DNA from: Dysgonomonas sp. BGC7 | GTDB taxonomy: Bacteria > Bacteroidota > Bacteroidia > Bacteroidales > Dysgonomonadaceae | NCBI RefSeq assembly: GCF_001261735.1 | Contig: NZ_CVRP01000014.1 | Coordinates: forward strand, 1-64,000 | Length of the DNA stretch: 64,000 bases | Direction: 5' to 3' | Part shown: positions 17,351 to 27,102 of the stretch, piece by piece | How positions within the stretch are numbered: the first letter of the stretch is position 1 | Layout of the letters: every line of letters starts with the position of its first letter | The notes under the pieces: generated by a model | Seen by the model: only the letters and a program-made list of their open reading frames with translations | What the model was told of the DNA's origin: nothing | Database searches by the model: none | Made by a program: the position numbers and the translations under genes

Positions 17351-20300
17351 TCAATCCACTATTTTGCTTGGATTGGTTCCATAATATTTTTTAAAAACTG
17401 TACTAAAGTATTTAGTATCGGAAAAACCTGTTTGTAATGCAACCTCTTGAATAGTATATTTTTTAGAAATTAACAACTCTTTTGCCTGCTTTAGTCTGAT
17501 AACCCGAATAAATTCGTTAGGAGACTGATTCGTCAGGGCTTTTAGCTTTTCATAAACAAGTGTACGACTCATCGCAATTTCTGCACAGAGATCATTGACC
17601 GTAAATTTACTGTTTGCCATATTCTTTACGACTATTTGAATACACTTATTTAAGAATTCTTCATCGATATTTGTTGTGCCGACCTCAATATCCACAGCGC
17701 TATCTTCTAAGGTTGTTGATTCGGCCAGATTATTTTTTGTAAGATAATATTGCTGCAATTTTTTTCGGGTTTGAAGAAAGTTGTGAATTTTCATTTTCAA
17801 CACCTGACTATCAAATGGCTTTGTTATATAGTCATCAGCTCCATATTGGAGACTGTGAATCATCTTATCTTTCTCGGCAATGGCAGTAAGCAAAATAACA
17901 TGAATGTGAGATGTCTCAATATTGTTTTTCAGAATACGACACAGCTCATCGCCATGCATACCATCCATCATAATATCAGAGACAACCAAATCTGTCATAT
18001 TATTCTTGAGAAACTCCAACGCTCGCTCTGCCGAAGAAACACTGTATAGCTTATACTCATCAGACAATATATTTGTCAAGTAGTTACGCATATCATCATT
18101 ATCTTCTACAAGGAGAATGCGGTAAGATTCTGTAAAGTGACGTTTCGACGCTGAATAGAATTCTTTATCCGCATAGGTATCCTCTTCTATACCGGTATGA
18201 GGAGAGACAAAGCCCAAATCCTTGATAGGGAAAGACAAGCAAAAGGTAGTTCCCTTGTTTTCCTCACTTATAAAAGCTAACTCTCCTTTTATTTGTTTCA
18301 CCAACTTATGCGTAAACATAAGCCCTATACCCGATCCTATTTCTTTAGAGTTGACAGCATTTTCGGCTCTGTATATATGTTTAAATATTTTCTTCTGTTC
18401 TTTCTTCGAAATACCAATACCAAAGTCTTCGACCTCGAGGCTGATCTTTTTATCATTATTTCTCAGCCTTAAATAAATACCTGAATCCTCTTTCGAGTAT
18501 TTAAGAGCGTTCGAAAGTAGATTGTCAACTATTCTGTCCAGCTTTTTTATGTCAGTCTCTATATAAATACCATCAGCCGGAAGTTCTAGATGAATGGCAA
18601 TACCCTTATCTTGAGCCAAAGGAGAAAATTGCTTTTGCTTATTGTTCACATAGTTTTTCAAATCGCAGATGGAAAGGCTCAATCGGGAAGGATTTATTTC
18701 CTCTTTCTGAAAATCTAACAACTGAGTAACCAAAGAGAAGAGTTTCTCCCCATTCTGTTTTGCCAATTGCAGATATGCTTTTCCCTTATCTGACATTTTA
18801 TGTTCTTCTTCCAGATTGGACAAAGGAGCTAGTACTAAAGACAATGGAGTGCGAATGTCGTGTGCAACATTTATAAAGAAATTAATTCGTTCCTTCGATT
18901 GCTGTTTCAACATTCTTTCTCTGTAAAAACTCCATGCCCAATAAACTAATGACACAAATACCAAAGAATAAATGATCCATGCCCAGATAGTATTCCAGAA
19001 AGGCTCATTTACAATAACATTTATCTTCCTTTCGGCCAGTATTTGTCCGTCATTTTTGTTTATACATTGAATTTTGAATGTATACTTTCCCGGAGAAATA
19101 TTGGTATAATCGGCAGTCAATGCACTTCCGCGCGGTATCCAATCCTTGTCGAATCCTTCTAAAATATATTTATAAACATAATTATCCGGATTATAGAGAT
19201 CTATAGCAATAAAGCCAAAGGAGAAAGAACTCTGATCGTAATCTAATGTAATATCATTCAGCTCATTGATAGGCTTGGGTAATATTTCGGGTGCATCTTT
19301 TGGCGTAATTGACTGATAGAATAGTCTAAAATCGGTAAACAGTAGTTTTGCTTTCAGTTCTGCTCTTTTTATATCTTTCGGATTAAATATCAGCGCCCCA
19401 TCTGTTCCTCCAAATGCCATACGACCATCTTTAAATTCGGTGAAAGACATAAAAAGAAATTCCTTTATAGGAAGATTGCTTATATTATACAAGAACCTTT
19501 TCTGAGCAGGATCGAAACAAAATATCCCTTTACTGTTACTTACCCATAACAACCCCTGCCTATCTTCCAGTATTCCGTATATATAGTTGGATGGAAGTCC
19601 ATTGTAAGTAGAGAAATTATCAACCTTATCAGTCTTCAGATTCATACAGTTGAGCCCTCCCCCATCGGTACCAAACCAGATTTCATCACCAATCATTACT
19701 GATGAGTAGACAAAAGTATTACTTTTTATATCATATTTGGCCGGACTATTAAAGTAGCGTTTTTTCTCGCCCGTATGTTTGTTCAAAATAACAAAACCGT
19801 TAGAAGTCGCCACAAAAAGATTATTGCGATCAATTACCTTTATGGACTTAACCTGCTCTATGTCATAGTAGGAAAAAACTTCTTTGCCATCCACCAAAGA
19901 CATCCTGGCAAGAGAAGAATACAGACAGCCAAACCACATGTCTCCATCATTATCTTTTACGGAGGCATATATACACTCTAACTGTGTCTTTTTCTGAAAA
20001 TATGGAATGTAACGTAAAACTCCTCTATGTTTGTCGATACAATATAAGCCGGTACTGTAGCCCCCTGTCCAAATCCGACCGTTATTATCTTCGCAGAGGG
20101 TAAGAAAACTGTTTTCTTCTTCAAGGAAATGAGTCCATTGGTTCTTCTTCGTATCGTGGAAGCTTACTCCCAGATTGGTTGCATACCAAACATCTCCATC
20201 TCTGTCTTCGAGAATAGCATATATATGAGTTCCTTTAACAGACTGATTATTAAAGGGGATATGTCTTATCCATTCAAATATTTCAGGCTCTTTTACGATT

Positions 20301-21298
20301 GTTACCCCACCAGTATAGGTACCTACCCAAATATTCTTGTCATCAACTAAAATATCATACACATTGTTTGCCCGAAGAATACTCCCTTCTCTGTCATCGT
20401 TAGACAAATAAGACCCTGAGGTTTTAGCATCCATATCTACTTTATATACTCCACGACCGTCGAGCCCGATCAGAAGAGAATTACCAATCCATTCCCTTAT
20501 TGCTTTTACAGGAACCGAGGGTATGTTGTTTATATACGGCAAGTCAAGATTCTCTTTTTTTACAAGATCCCAGACAAACAGACCGGAACTAAAACTCCCT
20601 GCCCATAAATAATGTCTCTTTTCGTCTTTGTAAATACTCATTATGTTGTGACCGTCAAAAATGGCTTTATCGTCTACCTTTCCGGAATTTTTATCTATAA
20701 AATATACACCCTTAGTAGTTCCTATTGCAAGCAAAGCAGAAGAGAAAGACACAATACAGTTTATAGAAAGATCTTCGTTAGTCAGTATAGGGTTCGCAGC
20801 AGTATCTTTGCTATTATATTTCAATAATCCCTTTAGAGACGCTATCCAGATAAAACCCTCTTCGTCAAGATACAGATCGTGGATAAATATAGTCTGAGTT
20901 TGTAAGGCAAAGACGAAAGAATCGGAAAAAGAATCGTAATAAAATATCTTTCCACTATCGGTAAAAGCCCATAATTGTCCGTTATAAGCTTTACGGATCT
21001 GAACCTCTCTACCATCTTTATCCTGCATAATCTCACTCTCCGACAAGCTATAATGCTTTACATTACGTCCATCGTATCTGCTAATACCCGATCGGGATGC
21101 AATCCAGATAAAACCATCTTTATCTTTTACGATATTGGATATAGACTGGCTCATCTGATTGTAACGATCGGTAAGTTGCCTATAATCGAAACTATTATCT
21201 GCTAAAGATTCAGAGAAAACGGATAAGAAAAGAAATAAAAGAAAGAATATATTTTTACTTTTCAGAGTATTGAGCATCTTACATAGAAAGATTGTCAT
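17351..21298 (-). CDS. Hybrid two-component system sensor/regulator (HTCS) of the PUL
   Basis: A 1315-residue one-protein two-component system. After a signal peptide comes a periplasmic double propeller of Reg_prop repeats (recurring DGFIWIAS, DGDMWFG, GLLWVSN), then a Y_Y_Y domain, then one membrane helix near 775-795. The cytoplasmic part has HisKA with phospho-His in NVAHDIRTPLS (about 815), HATPase_c (GSGIGLMFTHKLV), a receiver at about 1055-1170 (phospho-Asp in VVSDIMMDGM) and an AraC-type HTH at about 1215-1315. All modules look intact. By family knowledge the propellers bind an oligosaccharide from the target glycan and activate the adjacent susC operon. The start could also be the ATG at 21277. 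Paired direct repeats lie about 135-165 nt upstream of its start. Confidence 0.95.
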   Translation of the reverse strand: MTIFLCKMLNTLKSKNIFFLLFLFLSVFSESLADNSFDYRQLTDRYNQMSQSISNIVKDKDGFIWIASRSGISRYDGRNVKHYSLSESEIMQDKDGREVQIRKAYNGQLWAFTDSGKIFYYDSFSDSFVFALQTQTIFIHDLYLDEEGFIWIASLKGLLKYNSKDTAANPILTNEDLSINCIVSFSSALLAIGTTKGVYFIDKNSGKVDDKAIFDGHNIMSIYKDEKRHYLWAGSFSSGLFVWDLVKKENLDLPYINNIPSVPVKAIREWIGNSLLIGLDGRGVYKVDMDAKTSGSYLSNDDREGSILRANNVYDILVDDKNIWVGTYTGGVTIVKEPEIFEWIRHIPFNNQSVKGTHIYAILEDRDGDVWYATNLGVSFHDTKKNQWTHFLEEENSFLTLCEDNNGRIWTGGYSTGLYCIDKHRGVLRYIPYFQKKTQLECIYASVKDNDGDMWFGCLYSSLARMSLVDGKEVFSYYDIEQVKSIKVIDRNNLFVATSNGFVILNKHTGEKKRYFNSPAKYDIKSNTFVYSSVMIGDEIWFGTDGGGLNCMNLKTDKVDNFSTYNGLPSNYIYGILEDRQGLLWVSNSKGIFCFDPAQKRFLYNISNLPIKEFLFMSFTEFKDGRMAFGGTDGALIFNPKDIKRAELKAKLLFTDFRLFYQSITPKDAPEILPKPINELNDITLDYDQSSFSFGFIAIDLYNPDNYVYKYILEGFDKDWIPRGSALTADYTNISPGKYTFKIQCINKNDGQILAERKINVIVNEPFWNTIWAWIIYSLVFVSLVYWAWSFYRERMLKQQSKERINFFINVAHDIRTPLSLVLAPLSNLEEEHKMSDKGKAYLQLAKQNGEKLFSLVTQLLDFQKEEINPSRLSLSICDLKNYVNNKQKQFSPLAQDKGIAIHLELPADGIYIETDIKKLDRIVDNLLSNALKYSKEDSGIYLRLRNNDKKISLEVEDFGIGISKKEQKKIFKHIYRAENAVNSKEIGSGIGLMFTHKLVKQIKGELAFISEENKGTTFCLSFPIKDLGFVSPHTGIEEDTYADKEFYSASKRHFTESYRILLVEDNDDMRNYLTNILSDEYKLYSVSSAERALEFLKNNMTDLVVSDIMMDGMHGDELCRILKNNIETSHIHVILLTAIAEKDKMIHSLQYGADDYITKPFDSQVLKMKIHNFLQTRKKLQQYYLTKNNLAESTTLEDSAVDIEVGTTNIDEEFLNKCIQIVVKNMANSKFTVNDLCAEIAMSRTLVYEKLKALTNQSPNEFIRVIRLKQAKELLISKKYTIQEVALQTGFSDTKYFSTVFKKYYGTNPSKIVD

Positions 21299-21433
21299 TC
21301 AGACTGTTTTTATAGATTAGATCTTCGAAATTATAAAAAAACATTATAAAGCTAAAAGCCCCGGAAAGATTTAACTTCTTATGGAAGAAACCTTACAGAG
21401 CCTTTAGCCTTAAGTTATAAAAAAGTTTACTGT

Positions 21434-21463
21434 CGTATTTGTATCTGTAGGGGCCGTATTTGT
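21434..21463. promoter_or_regulatory. Paired CGTATTTGT direct repeats upstream of the HTCS gene
   Basis: Two identical 9-mers start at 21434 and 21455, exactly 21 bp apart, about two helical turns. They lie in a 212-bp gap upstream of the HTCS gene and downstream of the next gene's stop. A dimeric or tandem DNA-binding protein is a plausible ligand. The match could be chance. Confidence 0.3.
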
Positions 21464-21510
21464 CCCTGCTCATCTAATCACAAAATACATCAATAAATAC
21501 TTTGTATTAT

Positions 21511-22248
21511 TTATCTTTTTATGAATTGGGAAACTCTCAAGCTGGGATCAAAGATATAAGGAGAGCCAACTCCTTTTGCTGTCACCTGCCAAAGTACATT
21601 GTAATAAGCTTTAGTCCCTCCATTATTTGCCAACAGGTAAACAATTCCTTTTTCGCTGTTATAATAAACAGCCATATTGTCTATCTCTGGCTCGAGCAAA
21701 TAATCATAGACGCCTTTAGGAAAAACTACCGTACGTCCTTTAATAGAAACCGAAATACTTTGATAGCGAAGTCTTGGTGAGTCGCCTCTGGCAATGCCTT
21801 TTACAATCCGGCCTTTTACACGATATAACCCATCAGTCCCTTTCTGCAAAAAAGTATCTTTCGACGTAACGCCTGACACTGATATATTTACACGAACATC
21901 ATTTCCTTCGAACGAAATTATTCCTTGAGAAGACAAACGACTGACTTCTATCATCTCATAATCGTCTATGCGCATCAGGTCTGTACCTCTTATATAACCA
22001 CTCTTGACCTCCCTCGATGGCAGATAATAACCAACATAGCGCCAAGGATCGATTTCCCTGTCGGGAGGATACATATAAAAAACAGAATCGTTGGATACAA
22101 GCTGCATAGTAGTCAAATCTCCCGGGCGGGTACAAAAATCAATTCTTCCTCTTATTGTGTCCAGAGCAACCACAAACTGAGCAGAAGCATTATGCACAGA
22201 GAGACTCATAATAAAAACGATGAGCAACATGTAATAATTTCTTTTCAT
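21511..22248 (-). CDS. Exported protein of unknown function with an SH3-like segment
   Basis: A 245-residue protein with a Sec signal peptide (cleavage near NASA) and no lipobox. I do not recognise a named family. Residues about 30-100 (GRIDFCTRPGDL ... GYYLPSREVKSGYIRGTDL) resemble a bacterial SH3-type fold, in which a GY-I-...-L strand closes the barrel; the rest is beta-rich without catalytic motifs. The stop-to-start gap from the VanX-type gene is 5 nt, so they are co-transcribed. A wall-binding or accessory role in peptidoglycan turnover is inferred from the neighbours. The start at 22248 begins the signal peptide; the frame continues upstream only over vanX. Confidence 0.65.
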   Translation of the reverse strand: MKRNYYMLLIVFIMSLSVHNASAQFVVALDTIRGRIDFCTRPGDLTTMQLVSNDSVFYMYPPDREIDPWRYVGYYLPSREVKSGYIRGTDLMRIDDYEMIEVSRLSSQGIISFEGNDVRVNISVSGVTSKDTFLQKGTDGLYRVKGRIVKGIARGDSPRLRYQSISVSIKGRTVVFPKGVYDYLLEPEIDNMAVYYNSEKGIVYLLANNGGTKAYYNVLWQVTAKGVGSPYIFDPSLRVSQFIKR

Positions 22249-22253
22249 AACAG

Positions 22254-22931
22254 CTATTTTATTACTTTGTAAAACTTTCGGGCTTCGGTTAGCGAAACAG
22301 CATTGAAGTGCCACCACTCACCCCTGATAGTAAGGAAACCTGCATGAATCATCACCTTTCGCAATAAACCCCTATTTTTCACTTGCTGCTTTGTCAGCAA
22401 ACCCTGAGCTACAAGCTCAGCCTCTTTGTTTATTCCTGCTGCCCGTCCAAAAAAATCGAAAGGAGTACCCATATCCAACGGTTTTCCTTTTTCATTGCAA
22501 ACGGTGAGATCTACAGCCATGCCATAATTGTGAAGCCCTGTACGAACAGGATTAGCTACATAAGCAGCATATTTGGTATTCTGTACAACCTCATACATTT
22601 TTTTTTGCACACTCAACGGACGAACGGCATCGTATACAAGAAGACTATATCCGGGATAGAGCGTCTTCAAATACTTTTGCGCATCAATAAGCTTTTGGGC
22701 TGCTAATGGATGCAGGTATATATTAAACAAGCTGTCGTAGAGGATTGTTTTTGTAAAATTATCGGTAGTCGCATATTTTAAATCATATTTTATTGTCTTA
22801 TCCTGAGCGCTAACATTTATAAGATTTTGTTTTTGCAGATAACGCTCAAGCGAAACGGTCTTGTCCTGTGCTATTGTAAATAGCGGTACGAACAATAGGA
22901 TAAAACAATAAAATACAGAGTTACTCTTCAT
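22254..22931 (-). CDS. VanX-type D-alanyl-D-alanine dipeptidase
   Basis: A 225-residue exported zinc dipeptidase of the M15D family. It cleaves D-Ala-D-Ala released from or destined for peptidoglycan. Zinc and catalytic signatures are visible: VYDAVRPLSVQ with the conserved Arg, HNYGMAVDL (His and Asp ligands) and the terminal EWWHFN with catalytic Glu and third ligand His. A signal peptide (FVPLFTIA) places it in the periplasm, unlike the cytoplasmic VanX of resistance operons, so wall recycling is more likely than vancomycin resistance. No vanH or vanA ligase is nearby. The start (22931 or 22934) overlaps the end of the upstream gene, which implies translational coupling. Confidence 0.88.
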   Translation of the reverse strand: MKSNSVFYCFILLFVPLFTIAQDKTVSLERYLQKQNLINVSAQDKTIKYDLKYATTDNFTKTILYDSLFNIYLHPLAAQKLIDAQKYLKTLYPGYSLLVYDAVRPLSVQKKMYEVVQNTKYAAYVANPVRTGLHNYGMAVDLTVCNEKGKPLDMGTPFDFFGRAAGINKEAELVAQGLLTKQQVKNRGLLRKVMIHAGFLTIRGEWWHFNAVSLTEARKFYKVIK

Positions 22932-23772
22932 CATCGTCTTCTTCGTCAAAATCGAACTCCACATATTCACGGCTCAGGATTTCATCTATTACTGCACAAG
23001 CCTCTGCATAGGTAGATGTAGCATTCAGTCGGTCGATAGAAAGATAAGCCTCTTTCAGCGACTGCAGCATCACCCTATCCTCTTCGTTAGGTCCCATTTC
23101 GGGGCTCTCGATAAACCAATGAAGTTCGTTCTTAAGATTTTCGCGAGCAGCATTATAGAAACCTAGAGCAGCTTCCCTTTCTCCTATCTTTTCTTTAGCT
23201 TTAGCTGCTTCTATCATATCGTGCCCTATTACATTCTTATAGTTACCCATAATAGTCAACGATATTTTAAGTCTCATTACAACAGCAAAATGCAAAGCAT
23301 CTGCATCATCTTTCTGAGTATAATAATAGCTTAACGACTGCAAACTGTTTCGCAGATCAACAGCCTCACTAATCAGCACTTCGTGAACTTTTCGGGCAGG
23401 ATAGCCACGACCTTCTTCCTGAATAATATCTACCACAGAAGGAATAGATTCGAACAGCCTATCCACAACCTGAAGGCGAAGGCTCTCATAGTTGCCATTA
23501 ATATCTAAAGCAAAAACAAGACGTATAAGGTTCCTTATAAGAGAGCCGTTATTTTGCTTTATTATAGATAGGTTATATGTTTCTAAAGCCTCACTCTTTC
23601 CTGTCGAAAATAGTTCTATCATAATCTTATCAAGAATAGCCGCCTCAGCTTCTTCCCGAGGAAACACAAGCAATAATTCTTCAATTTTGTTCTCGATGAT
23701 TAGATTCCAGACTTCCTTATTTTCTCCGTCAAGAAACGTCCGCACATTGTCATTCAGTGTCAGTTTGTTCAT
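22921..23772 (-). CDS. Cytoplasmic helical protein with acidic C-terminal tail, unknown function
   Basis: A 283-residue protein with no signal peptide or membrane segment. It looks almost entirely alpha-helical, compatible with a TPR-like or other helical-repeat scaffold, and ends in a run of Asp/Glu (FDFDEEDDDEE). I do not recognise a family. Its start lies 23 nt inside the upstream NagZ-hydrolase gene and its stop overlaps the vanX start, so it is translationally coupled on both sides. The cytoplasmic location is puzzling because all its neighbours are exported. A regulatory or scaffold role is guesswork. Confidence 0.7.
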   Translation of the reverse strand: MNKLTLNDNVRTFLDGENKEVWNLIIENKIEELLLVFPREEAEAAILDKIMIELFSTGKSEALETYNLSIIKQNNGSLIRNLIRLVFALDINGNYESLRLQVVDRLFESIPSVVDIIQEEGRGYPARKVHEVLISEAVDLRNSLQSLSYYYTQKDDADALHFAVVMRLKISLTIMGNYKNVIGHDMIEAAKAKEKIGEREAALGFYNAARENLKNELHWFIESPEMGPNEEDRVMLQSLKEAYLSIDRLNATSTYAEACAVIDEILSREYVEFDFDEEDDDEE

Positions 23773-26700
23773 CTTCTGTTTCAGTATTAGATTTATTATC
23801 TGTTAGTTCTTCTGTACTTTTACTTTTTCTCAGAGCTTTATATATTTCTTCCTGAATGCGTTGGCGTATACCCAATGTCATCAATTGCTTATGAGTACGT
23901 TTTTCATTCACTCTGTTCGACAAAAATATATAAATTAAATCATTATCGGGGTCTACCCAGAAACAAGTTCCGGTAAATCCTGTATGACCGTATGTACTCG
24001 CCGGTGTACTGATAGATGTAGGTCCTGACTTATTAGTGCGCATTTCGGGTTTGTCAAAGCCCAGTCCCCGACGCGAAGACGAGCTCTTGGTTGTAGTAAA
24101 AAGCTGGCAGGTTTTTTCAGAAAGGTACCTCTCTCCTCCGTATGTTCCTTTGTTCAACCACATTTGATAGAGCTTTGCCAGATCGTTTGCATTAGAAAAT
24201 AATCCTGCATTACCCGATACGCCGCCCATAAATGCCGCTCCTTCATCGTGCACATATCCTTGCAAAAGTTGTTTACGCAAAAAATCATCTTTTTCTGTAG
24301 GAACAATACGGTTCTTATCAAATTTACTCAACGGATTATAGGTAGTCGTTGTTGCACCCAATTTCATGAAAAAACTCTTTTGTAGAAAGGTATTCAAATC
24401 TTCCGTTGCAATATCTTCAACAACCTCTTTCAACAACATAAAGTTAAGACAACTATAGAAATATGTTTTCCTCTTACGCAGCTTAGAATCCGCAATAGCT
24501 TTCACAATCGTATCCTGATAGGCTTTGTTCACATACATCTTTTCGGCTAAGGGCAAAAAGCCTGCTTTGGGAATAGAAGAAACAAGATTTGGTTTAAATT
24601 TATAATCGACACGAGCCCATGTACTTTCGTCAAATTGAGCAGAGTAAAGAGGTGTTTTTGTTCTGTTAAACAAGCGTCCCTCGTAACTGGATTTATCGAT
24701 TGCATCCATATAATACGGAATAAATGAAGGCAGGCCTGTTTCGTGCAACAGAGCTTCACGCACAGTAATTCCGACCTTATTCGTATGTTTGAGTGCTTTA
24801 ATGTATGTACTCAAAGGAGTGCTCAGTTTTATTTCCGACTCATCGTACAGTTTCATAATAGCAGGAACGGTAGCCGACGCTTTGGTCATAGATGCAATAT
24901 CGTAAATATCGCTATTTGTAACTTTTCTCTTGCCATCATATTCAAACGAACCAAACGAGCGGTTGTATATAATTACTCCACTCTTAGCAACTAGAACCTG
25001 ACATCCAGGAAAAGCTTGAGCATTTATACTTTCATTCACGATTGTATCTATTGCATTGAATCTGTAAGACGGAATATTCAATGCCTCAGGCACTTCGTAA
25101 CTTAGTCTTACTTTTTTTGTTTTCAATCCCTTACCTTCTTTAAATAAGCCTTTCACTGATACCGGAATTTTACCATCTGTCTTATTCCCCCCGAATATGG
25201 CCTGAGCAGCATAATCCTGAGCCAGATCTGTTCCTTCATAGGCCAAAAGCACTCCGTCGGCAGCTTTTACAGATGCAGCATAAGTGGCCATACGATATGG
25301 GACTACAAAGAACGTAAGAATCGTCTCTTTCCCTTGAGTGACCGTCCTGATAGCGGCATCTGCATTTGTCCGTGTAGTATGAACGGAAACGATCACTGTA
25401 TTGTAAGGTTCAATATCCTTTTTCAACTTTAGCAGTGCATTGGCGTCTGAGGCTGTAAAGCAAGATACATCCGCATAGTTTTTCAGCATATTGTGAAATG
25501 TATTATCAGCATTTTCTCCGATAGCTACAGCAGCAATTTTCCGTTTATTTAGCTTTTTGAGAGGAATTATATTTTCATCGTCTTTCAACAGTGTTACCGA
25601 AGCCTTATTCAGCTCTCTATTGATCCAATCAGCGTTCGCATTATTAAGATTCTGCAACAAATTGTCAGTAGGCAGACTGCTTGCTTCATTTATATGCAGT
25701 ATGTATTTATACATAAGAACCTTTTTGCATTTCGCTTCCAGTAAAGAATCGCTCAAAACACTATCTGCTACAGCCTTTTTTACCGATTCATAATCTTTGA
25801 CAGGATCGACAGGTCCCAGAAGAATATCATTACCTGCCAATAAGGCTCTCACACAATAATTCTCTTCTCCCGAAACACCTTTCATCTGCAATCCATCGGT
25901 AAAGATAAGGCCGGAGAAGCCCAACTCAGTTTGCAGCAAATCTGTGGCTATAGCCGACGAAAGGGAACTTGGCTGATTGCCTGCATCCAAAGCAGGAATA
26001 TTCAGGTGAGCAACCATCATACCTGAAAGTCCTTCTTTTATATATTCCTTAAAAGGTCTTAGCTCAACATCCTCCAACCTGTCTTTGTCATTCTGGATAA
26101 CGGGCAACACCTTATGAGAGTCTGTAGATGTATCTCCATGTCCTGGAAAATGCTTTGCGACAGCCATCACGCCACCGGCTTCCAGTCCTTTGGAATACAT
26201 AATACTCAGTCGGGCTACACGCTCCGGGTCTTCACCAAAAGAACGGTTACCTATCACAGGATTATCAGGATTGCTATTGACATCCAGTACAGGAGCAAAA
26301 TTGACATGAATACCCATCAGGCGACACTGACGAGCTACTTCCAGTCCATAATAGTATAGTAACGAATCGTTCTGAATAGCTCCTAGCATCATATTTCGGG
26401 GAAACTGAGTTGTGTTTGAGAGTCTCATCGACAATCCCCATTCGCCATCGAGAGAGATCATCAACGGAACTTTCGACACGCTCTGTCCTACATTTGTCAG
26501 ATTAAGCTGCTCTACGGGTGTACTCTTCGAAAACAGAAGTCCTCCTACATGTTGATTTTCTACCAGAGAAACGATCTTATCCCTATTGGTCTGATTGTCG
26601 GAACTGAGAACAACGGGCATAAATAGCTGTCCGATGCGTTGATCGGTACTCATCTGATTATAGATAGAATCCACCCATTTGGTCATAGAAATTCTGTCCG

Positions 26701-26806
26701 CCTCTTTATATAAAGAAGGGGTAATTCTTTTATTATCCAACGCCTTTATCGACAGACAAAAAAACGAGATTGCGATAGAAGTCGCAAATATATATTTTAT
26801 CTTCAT
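23750..26806 (-). CDS. NagZ-type GH3 fused to a beta-lactamase-fold serine hydrolase
   Basis: A 1018-residue exported bifunctional protein. Residues about 40-370 are a GH3 N-acetylhexosaminidase of NagZ type: KHFPGHGDTSTDSH carries the Asp-His acid/base dyad (D229, H231) and D304 in FTDGLQM is the nucleophile. A GH3 C-terminal sandwich follows (about 400-560). From about 580 comes a class C beta-lactamase/esterase-type domain with S639-M-T-K642, Y784 in YSCLNF and an HTGFTGT box in the KTG position. Such fusions recur in Bacteroidota and are thought to act on wall fragments; substrates are not known. It heads the coupled four-gene cluster with VanX, so muropeptide breakdown is the best inference. 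The C-terminal tail is hydrophilic. Confidence 0.88.
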   Translation of the reverse strand: MKIKYIFATSIAISFFCLSIKALDNKRITPSLYKEADRISMTKWVDSIYNQMSTDQRIGQLFMPVVLSSDNQTNRDKIVSLVENQHVGGLLFSKSTPVEQLNLTNVGQSVSKVPLMISLDGEWGLSMRLSNTTQFPRNMMLGAIQNDSLLYYYGLEVARQCRLMGIHVNFAPVLDVNSNPDNPVIGNRSFGEDPERVARLSIMYSKGLEAGGVMAVAKHFPGHGDTSTDSHKVLPVIQNDKDRLEDVELRPFKEYIKEGLSGMMVAHLNIPALDAGNQPSSLSSAIATDLLQTELGFSGLIFTDGLQMKGVSGEENYCVRALLAGNDILLGPVDPVKDYESVKKAVADSVLSDSLLEAKCKKVLMYKYILHINEASSLPTDNLLQNLNNANADWINRELNKASVTLLKDDENIIPLKKLNKRKIAAVAIGENADNTFHNMLKNYADVSCFTASDANALLKLKKDIEPYNTVIVSVHTTRTNADAAIRTVTQGKETILTFFVVPYRMATYAASVKAADGVLLAYEGTDLAQDYAAQAIFGGNKTDGKIPVSVKGLFKEGKGLKTKKVRLSYEVPEALNIPSYRFNAIDTIVNESINAQAFPGCQVLVAKSGVIIYNRSFGSFEYDGKRKVTNSDIYDIASMTKASATVPAIMKLYDESEIKLSTPLSTYIKALKHTNKVGITVREALLHETGLPSFIPYYMDAIDKSSYEGRLFNRTKTPLYSAQFDESTWARVDYKFKPNLVSSIPKAGFLPLAEKMYVNKAYQDTIVKAIADSKLRKRKTYFYSCLNFMLLKEVVEDIATEDLNTFLQKSFFMKLGATTTTYNPLSKFDKNRIVPTEKDDFLRKQLLQGYVHDEGAAFMGGVSGNAGLFSNANDLAKLYQMWLNKGTYGGERYLSEKTCQLFTTTKSSSSRRGLGFDKPEMRTNKSGPTSISTPASTYGHTGFTGTCFWVDPDNDLIYIFLSNRVNEKRTHKQLMTLGIRQRIQEEIYKALRKSKSTEELTDNKSNTETEDEQTDTE

Positions 26807-26855
26807 TGTGATCTGTTATGAATAGTTTTGAAAAGATATATGATACCTTCCTCCA

Positions 26856-26863
26856 CAAAAATA
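26856..26863 (-). promoter_or_regulatory. Possible -7 element (TATTTTTG) for the NagZ-hydrolase cluster
   Basis: An exact TAnnTTTG match on the minus strand lies 50 nt upstream of the first gene of the cluster. No clear -33 TTTG is seen, so support is partial. The remainder of the 296-nt divergent gap to the PAP2 gene is AT-rich; apart from a short 5-bp palindrome at 27023-27035 I see nothing else there. Confidence 0.3.
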
Positions 26864-27102
26864 AAACGAATATGTTTTATTAAAAGGATTGTATCCATTA
26901 ATTAAACATAGATTAACAAAGTCATAATTATAATTGAGCTATTTGCAGAAACAGAACAAAATGCGATCCCTACCCACTTTCAGAAAAATCTAATTTAATA
27001 TGAATTATCGTATACAAAAGTTCGTATCTTATACGTTATAGTTTACGGTTGATCTATTATGCGGCTTTGATGCAAAAACATATTATATTGGAGAAATAGA
27101 AG

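Noticed and set aside
22254-22931. Vancomycin-resistance gene
   Set aside because: The VanX-type enzyme is exported and has no vanA/vanH/vanRS neighbours; peptidoglycan turnover is more likely.
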